Assembly (NCBI RefSeq): GCF_041359055.1
Contig: NZ_JBGJKZ010000004.1
Span: forward strand, 183,413 to 247,412
DNA: 64,000 nt
Direction: 5' to 3'
Origin: Paenalcaligenes hominis_A
GTDB lineage: Bacteria; Pseudomonadota; Gammaproteobacteria; Burkholderiales; Burkholderiaceae_B
Of this stretch, positions 60,084-64,000 are shown one piece after another. Positions within the stretch are counted from its first letter, which is position 1. Every line of letters begins with the position of its first letter. Under the pieces are notes generated by a model. That model was not told the DNA's origin. It worked only from the letters and a program-made list of their open reading frames with translations, and ran no database searches. Position numbers and translations under genes: made by a program.

Positions 60084-61645
60084 TGTCAGTAGTAAAAAAT
60101 GTGTTATTTATTATGGCGGACCAGTTACGCGCTGATCATTTAGCCTGTTATGGTCACCCTTATATACGTACACCTAACATTGATGCTCTAGCGAAAAAAG
60201 GCGTCAAATTTGAGCGTGCTTTTGTGAACTCTGGGGTTTGCGGCCCCTCTCGTATGAGCTATTACACTGGCCGCTACCCCTCTACGCATGGTGCCACATG
60301 GAATCGAGTGCCTTTATCCGTGGGCGAGGTGACGATGGGCGAATACCTGCGTCAGCATAAGCTTAATCTAGTCTTGGCAGGCAAAACACATGTTATGCCC
60401 GATCACGAAGGCTTAGCCCGTCTCAACCTTGATGGGGGCAGTGAGTTAGGTCAACTCCTTTATAATGGCGGCTTTGAGGAAATTGACCGCTATGATGGTC
60501 ACCATGAGCCCGGTCAAGAAAGCGGTTATCCGGCTTATTTACGGCACCATGGCTACGAGTCAGACGACCCATGGACAGATTATGTTATCTCTGCCCTGAA
60601 TGACCAAGGCGAAAAAGTCAGCGGTTGGTTCATGCGTAATGCGCGCTTTCCAGCCGTAGTCAAAGAAGAGCACTCTGAAACGGCCTATATGACAAATCAG
60701 GCTATCGATTTCATGAAAAAACAAGGCGATCAGCCGTGGGTCATGCACTTGAGTTATGTTAAACCCCACTGGCCCTACATTGCACCAGCCCCATATCACG
60801 CTATGTATAACGCCGATCAGTGCTTGCCAGTTATACGCAACGAAGAAGAAAAACACCATGCCCACCCTGTGGTCGCGGCTTATCGTGAACAAGAGGAGTC
60901 ACAAAGCTTTGCACAAGACGAGTGCATACGTACCGTACGTCCTGCTTACCAAGGCTTGATTTCTCAACTAGATGAGCATTTGGGCCGTCTGTTTGAGCAT
61001 ATGGAACACCAAGGGCTTATGGATAACACTTTGGTTATATTTACTGCAGATCACGGTGATTTTCTGGGCGACCATTGGTTGGGTGAAAAAGAGTTGTTTT
61101 ACGATACCGTCCAACAGGTGCCTATGATTATTATGGATCCACGAGCTAGCGCCGATGCATCGCGCGGTCAAAGCTTAACGGAAATGGTAGAAGCCGTGGA
61201 TATTTTACCCACTATTTTGGATGCACTGGGGATACCCATTCCTTGTCACCGTCTTGAAGGGCGCAGCCTACAGCCTGTACTTTTCCAAGAACATAAGACT
61301 TGGCGCAATACTGTGTACTCAGAGTTGGACTATAGCTATAGGCGCTCTAGGCTGTTATTGAACCGTACTCCATTTAACTCGCGGGCCTGGGCCATACGCA
61401 CCGAGCGTTGGTATTATGTGTACTGGATGGATTTACCCGAGCAGCTTTTTGACCTAGAAAACGACCCGCACCAGTTTCAAGACTTGGGCCGCAGTGCTAG
61501 CCACCAAGCTATTCGCGACGAATTACGCCAAGAGCTACTAATCTGGTTCAGTCAATTAAAACGTCGTACTACCGTTACTACGGCTGCCATAGAAAAAGGC
61601 ACCGATGCGTATAAAAAAGCAGGCGTATTTTTTGGTCAATGGTAA
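60083..61645 (+). CDS. Sulfatase / phosphonate monoester hydrolase-like enzyme
   Basis: About 520 residues from ATG at 60083, coupled by TAATG to the receptor gene. It belongs to the alkaline-phosphatase/sulfatase superfamily. Metal ligands lie in NVLFIMADQLRADHLACYG and FTADHGDFLGDHWLGEKELFY. The active-site motif VCGPSRMSYYTGR contains C-x-P-S-R, whose cysteine is normally converted to formylglycine. There is no signal peptide, so it probably acts in the cytoplasm on an imported ester. Aryl or alkyl sulfate and phosphonate monoester are both possible. The neighbour hppD makes an aromatic sulfate attractive but unproven. Confidence 0.85.
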   Translation: MSVVKNVLFIMADQLRADHLACYGHPYIRTPNIDALAKKGVKFERAFVNSGVCGPSRMSYYTGRYPSTHGATWNRVPLSVGEVTMGEYLRQHKLNLVLAGKTHVMPDHEGLARLNLDGGSELGQLLYNGGFEEIDRYDGHHEPGQESGYPAYLRHHGYESDDPWTDYVISALNDQGEKVSGWFMRNARFPAVVKEEHSETAYMTNQAIDFMKKQGDQPWVMHLSYVKPHWPYIAPAPYHAMYNADQCLPVIRNEEEKHHAHPVVAAYREQEESQSFAQDECIRTVRPAYQGLISQLDEHLGRLFEHMEHQGLMDNTLVIFTADHGDFLGDHWLGEKELFYDTVQQVPMIIMDPRASADASRGQSLTEMVEAVDILPTILDALGIPIPCHRLEGRSLQPVLFQEHKTWRNTVYSELDYSYRRSRLLLNRTPFNSRAWAIRTERWYYVYWMDLPEQLFDLENDPHQFQDLGRSASHQAIRDELRQELLIWFSQLKRRTTVTTAAIEKGTDAYKKAGVFFGQW

Positions 61646-61656
61646 TACGTGCTTTA

Positions 61657-61692
61657 TAAAAAAAGTGCCTATTCATATACAGGCACTTTTTT
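61657..61692 (+). terminator. Bidirectional terminator, sulfatase gene and tRNA-Arg(CCT)
   Basis: AAAAAAGTGCCT/AGGCACTTTTTT with a ten-base loop, with A and T runs at both sides. It can end the sulfatase transcript on the plus strand and the tRNA transcript on the minus strand. Confidence 0.88.
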
Positions 61693-61698
61693 ATGTGA

Positions 61699-62003
61699 TG
61701 GCGGCCCCAGCAGGAATCGAACCTGCAATCTTCCCTTCGTACCACTACGGTTTTCACCGCGTAAGCCAATATGTGGTTACTTTGTGGTCTGGACTATGCC
61801 TTCACCCTGTAATACTAACAAGTAATAGGTAGGTGGTGCCTGTCTAGTCTCTACACGTTCAGTGTGCATAACACTGCTTCGCTCGGCGTTGCCTCGTACA
61901 AGACAGGGGGTTCGCCGAATTTAAGCACATTCACACCTAGATTTTCACCTAGGTTGCCCAAAAAAATAGGAGGGGAAAGTTATATCCATTTAACTATGGG
62001 GCC
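61699..62003 (-). tRNA. tRNA-Arg (anticodon CCT), interrupted by a group I intron
   Basis: The 5' exon (62003-61968) supplies acceptor GGCCCCA, D-arm GTTAAATGGATATAAC, anticodon stem TTCCC and loop bases C-T-C-C-T. The 3' exon (61737-61699) supplies A-A, stem GGGAA, T-arm GCAGGTTCGATTCCTGC, acceptor TGGGGCC and an encoded G-CCA. Joined, they give a perfect 75-nt tRNA with loop CTCCTAA, reading AGG codons. The exons are split directly after the third anticodon base. Confidence 0.95.
61738..61967 (-). ncRNA. Group I (IC3-type) self-splicing intron, 230 nt
   Basis: Conserved elements appear in order on the minus strand. An internal guide GGG can pair with the exon end CCT (U-G at the splice site). 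P2 is CCTAGGT/ATCTAGG capped by GAAA. ATTCGGCGAA is at 61920-61911 and GGCAACGCCGAGC at 61893-61881. P7 strands are GACTA at 61849-61845 and TAGTC at 61796-61792 within GTGAAGGCATAGTCCAG. P9 is CGGT-GAAA-ACCG. The intron ends in G. The core matches the Azoarcus pre-tRNA-Ile intron almost word for word as I remember it. No homing endonuclease is encoded. Confidence 0.93.
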
Positions 62004-62011
62004 AAAAAGAA

Positions 62012-62041
62012 ATTATAAAAAGAAAAAACCTTTCTAAGCAA
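62012..62041 (-). promoter_or_regulatory. Promoter of tRNA-Arg(CCT)
   Basis: On the minus strand TTGCTT (62041-62036) and TATAAT (62017-62012) are separated by 18 bases, with the tRNA 5' end nine bases beyond the -10. Confidence 0.65.
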
Positions 62042-62043
62042 TC

Positions 62044-62049
62044 TATAAT
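62044..62049 (+). promoter_or_regulatory. -10 element for tsaE-amiC
   Basis: A perfect TATAAT on the plus strand lies 72 bases before the tsaE start. No good -35 is visible at the usual distance. Confidence 0.35.
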
Positions 62050-62121
62050 AAGACTCTTTGACTTTCTGCCACTATGGTAGGTACACGTCATTTTGTTGGC
62101 TATTTGCTTAAATTAACGATT

Positions 62122-62619
62122 ATGTCTTCCTCCACCTCAGCATTGGCTACTTATCACCAATTTCTTGCAGACGAAGATGCAACCAACGCGCTCGCGCAGC
62201 GTTTGGCTCAAGCAGTACAACCGCTTGAAAGCAGCGTCCACCTTTACTTAGAGGGCGACTTAGGTGCTGGTAAAACCGCATTTACCCGAGCCTTTCTGCG
62301 TGCCTTAGGCGTTACCGGTCGTATCAAAAGTCCTAGCTATGCGTTGCTAGAAAACTATAAAGTTTCTAACTTTAATCTCTATCATCTTGATTTCTATCGT
62401 TTTAACGACCCCGAGGAATGGGTAGAGGCCGGTTTTCGTGATATTCTAGAGGAAAAAGCCGTTGTACTTATCGAGTGGCCAGAAAAAGCAGGCGGGCTAT
62501 TACCCCATCCCGACTTAACACTGCACCTTGAGTACCAAGGCGAAGGGCGAGACTTAACTATTACTGCCTATAGCAACAAAGGACAAACATGGCTAAACAC
62601 TCTCAACCAAAGCATCTAA
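62122..62619 (+). CDS. tsaE: tRNA threonylcarbamoyladenosine protein TsaE
   Basis: About 165 residues from ATG at 62122; an earlier ATG at 62074 is in frame but would add residues not typical of the family. Walker A is LEGDLGAGKTAFTRAFLRALG, followed by KSPSYALLENY, LYHLDFYRF and VLIEWPEKAG. It is the ATPase that works with TsaB and TsaD to make t6A37 on ANN-decoding tRNAs. These include the tRNA-Arg(CCT) encoded next door by its codon class. It overlaps the amidase gene region, so the two are cotranscribed. Confidence 0.94.
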   Translation: MSSSTSALATYHQFLADEDATNALAQRLAQAVQPLESSVHLYLEGDLGAGKTAFTRAFLRALGVTGRIKSPSYALLENYKVSNFNLYHLDFYRFNDPEEWVEAGFRDILEEKAVVLIEWPEKAGGLLPHPDLTLHLEYQGEGRDLTITAYSNKGQTWLNTLNQSI

Positions 62620-62621
62620 CG

Positions 62622-63953
62622 ATGAATAGCGTTTGCTCTAGCCGACGCCGTTTCGTTGCCTCTGCAACGACTCTACTTGTGTTTCCCATTGTGCCTCGAA
62701 TTGCTCATGCCAACAGTATTGTGGCGGTTCGAACATGGCCAGCCGACGATTACACACGCGTCACCCTAGAGCTCGACCAAGAACTTCAGTCCGAACACTT
62801 CACTTTAGATAACCCTCACCGCATGGTGATTGACCTAAAAGGATTGCAACTCAACTCCACCTTGCACGAGCTCGTCTCCAAGGTCCGCGCCAATGACCCC
62901 TACATTCAAAATGTGCGTGTGGGTCAGTTTAGTGCGGATGTAGTGCGCTTGGTTCTAGACCTTAAACAACCCATCGCCCCTCAGGTTTTTACCTTAAAAC
63001 CCATTGGTGAATACAAATACCGTTTAGTTATTGATTTGTATCCCCGTGTAGCACGTGATCCCCTCTTGGCTCTTCAAAACGCTGCCGACGAGGACCCACT
63101 TGCCGCTGTGCTTGACCAGCTAGCGCAATCCCAACCCTCTGTGCCCGTCCCTACGGTTACAGGGCAAAGTACTCCCCCTCCTTTAACAAAACCCGCCTCT
63201 GTGCCGAAACCTAGCGAGCCAGTGCCTCAAGTCAGCCCCACGCGTCAAAACCGTCCTATTTTGGTCGCTCTAGACCCAGGTCACGGTGGTGAAGACCCAG
63301 GCGCTATTGGACCTAGCGGGGTGCGCGAAAAAGACGTAGTACTACAAATTGCCCATCGCTTAAAAAAACTCATCGACGCCCAGCCCAACATGCGCGCCTA
63401 TATGACACGCGATAAAGATTTTTTCGTGCCTTTAGGGGTACGCGTGCAAAAAGCCCGTCGTGTTCAAGCTGACTTATTTATTTCTATCCATGCAGATGCG
63501 TGGATAAAGCCCACTGCACGTGGTTCATCGGTGTACGCGCTATCTCAAAACGGCGCAACTAGCAGTGCCGCCAGTTGGCTGGCTAAAAAAGAAAACGAGG
63601 CAGACTTAGTTGGCGGTATTAATATCGGCTCTCACAACAAACAAGTCGCTCAAGTTTTGCTGGATCTCTCTACTGCAGCCCAGATTAACGACTCAATGCG
63701 TATAGGCAACGGCGTTTTAGGCGAAATTGGCAAAGTCAATCGCTTGCACAAGCGCCAAGTCGAGCGCGCTGGTTTTGCTGTGCTAAAAGCCCCTGATATC
63801 CCATCCATATTAATTGAAACAGCGTTTATCAGTAATCCCACCGAGGAAAAACTACTCAGCAGCGCGGGCCACCAAGACAAATTAGCACGGGCCATGCTTA
63901 GTGGCATCCAAGATTATTTTAAAAATGGTGCGGCCTTAGCTCAGCGTGGCTAA
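62622..63953 (+). CDS. amiC: N-acetylmuramoyl-L-alanine amidase AmiC
   Basis: About 443 residues if it starts at ATG 62622; ATG 62589, inside tsaE, is an alternative. A twin-arginine-type signal (SSRRRFVASATTLLVFP, ending near IAHA) precedes an AMIN domain (VRTWPADDYTRVTLELDQEL). A proline-rich linker follows, then the Amidase_3 domain with zinc ligands in DPGHGGEDPGA, REKD and ISIHADAW, and the catalytic Glu in IETAFISNP. It splits septal peptidoglycan in daughter-cell separation. Tat export is typical of AmiC. tsaE-amiC is a common gene order. Confidence 0.93.
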   Translation: MNSVCSSRRRFVASATTLLVFPIVPRIAHANSIVAVRTWPADDYTRVTLELDQELQSEHFTLDNPHRMVIDLKGLQLNSTLHELVSKVRANDPYIQNVRVGQFSADVVRLVLDLKQPIAPQVFTLKPIGEYKYRLVIDLYPRVARDPLLALQNAADEDPLAAVLDQLAQSQPSVPVPTVTGQSTPPPLTKPASVPKPSEPVPQVSPTRQNRPILVALDPGHGGEDPGAIGPSGVREKDVVLQIAHRLKKLIDAQPNMRAYMTRDKDFFVPLGVRVQKARRVQADLFISIHADAWIKPTARGSSVYALSQNGATSSAASWLAKKENEADLVGGINIGSHNKQVAQVLLDLSTAAQINDSMRIGNGVLGEIGKVNRLHKRQVERAGFAVLKAPDIPSILIETAFISNPTEEKLLSSAGHQDKLARAMLSGIQDYFKNGAALAQRG

Positions 63954-64000
63954 TCACAGCACTTTCTCTGCATAAAAAAGACCCCAAAAAGTTAAGTAGC

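Noticed and set aside
61578..61832. Short open frames over the sulfatase end and the tRNA-Arg region
   Set aside because: They read through a tRNA exon, a terminator and the intron, and have no ribosome sites.
61681..62003. A tmRNA gene, suggested by the GGGGCC...GCCA end
   Set aside because: The exons form a perfect tRNA-Arg(CCT), and the internal sequence carries group I intron core motifs rather than a tag-coding frame.

Overview
The window looks like a chromosome segment of an Alcaligenaceae-type betaproteobacterium (Paenalcaligenes/Alcaligenes/Oligella-like). The reasons are the gene orders ffs-dnaX-ybaB-recR and rlmE-ftsH-folP-glmM, a Bug/TctC solute receptor, TRAP transport genes and moderate GC (about 45-50% by eye). 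The species call is inference. Most of the window is ordinary core chromosome, interrupted by one decayed mobile island and several small transport/regulation cassettes.

Layout. 1-1.8 kb: the end of a cardiolipin-synthase-like gene and a lone PaaX-type repressor. About 1.8-7.8 kb: a decayed P4-like integrative island beside tRNA-Arg(TCT). It carries a broken integrase, an AlpA regulator with a coupled winged-helix gene, two paralogous coiled-coil genes with near-identical tails and related leaders, a candidate structured RNA, gene fragments and two cargo genes of unclear function. 8-13.3 kb: polysaccharide deacetylase, outer membrane phospholipase A, tRNA-Pro(TGG), and a QMP TRAP transporter behind a strong Fur-box match. 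13.4-21.9 kb: a phosphate block (solute-binding-like protein, pstB-A-C-S with a Pho box, ppk, divergent ppx). 21.9-30.2 kb: acyltransferase, glmM-folP-ftsH-rlmE, yhbY, greA and a uracil/xanthine permease.

30.3-36.1 kb: a binding-protein ABC cassette with its own LysR regulator and a histidine phosphatase. 36.2-45.2 kb: carAB, transaldolase, recR-ybaB-dnaX and the 4.5S (SRP) RNA. 45.2-51.1 kb: an AddAB-like recombination helicase/nuclease pair. 51.2-54.4 kb: modE and divergent modABC. 54.4-57.2 kb: xerD, ybaK, a GlcG/HbpS-like protein and a TetR regulator. 57.2-61.6 kb: hppD, a MarR regulator, and a Bug receptor translationally coupled to a cytoplasmic sulfatase. 61.7-62.0 kb: tRNA-Arg(CCT) split by a group I intron. 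62.1-64 kb: tsaE and amiC.

The most striking items are the group IC3-type intron in the anticodon loop of tRNA-Arg(CCT), a run of nine G inside dnaX that could give a short gamma-like product by slippage, the structured-RNA candidate in the island, the Fur box before the TRAP operon, and the coupled Bug receptor/sulfatase pair beside hppD. No CRISPR array, intact insertion sequence or replication origin was seen. Functions come from reading motifs by eye; no database search was possible.
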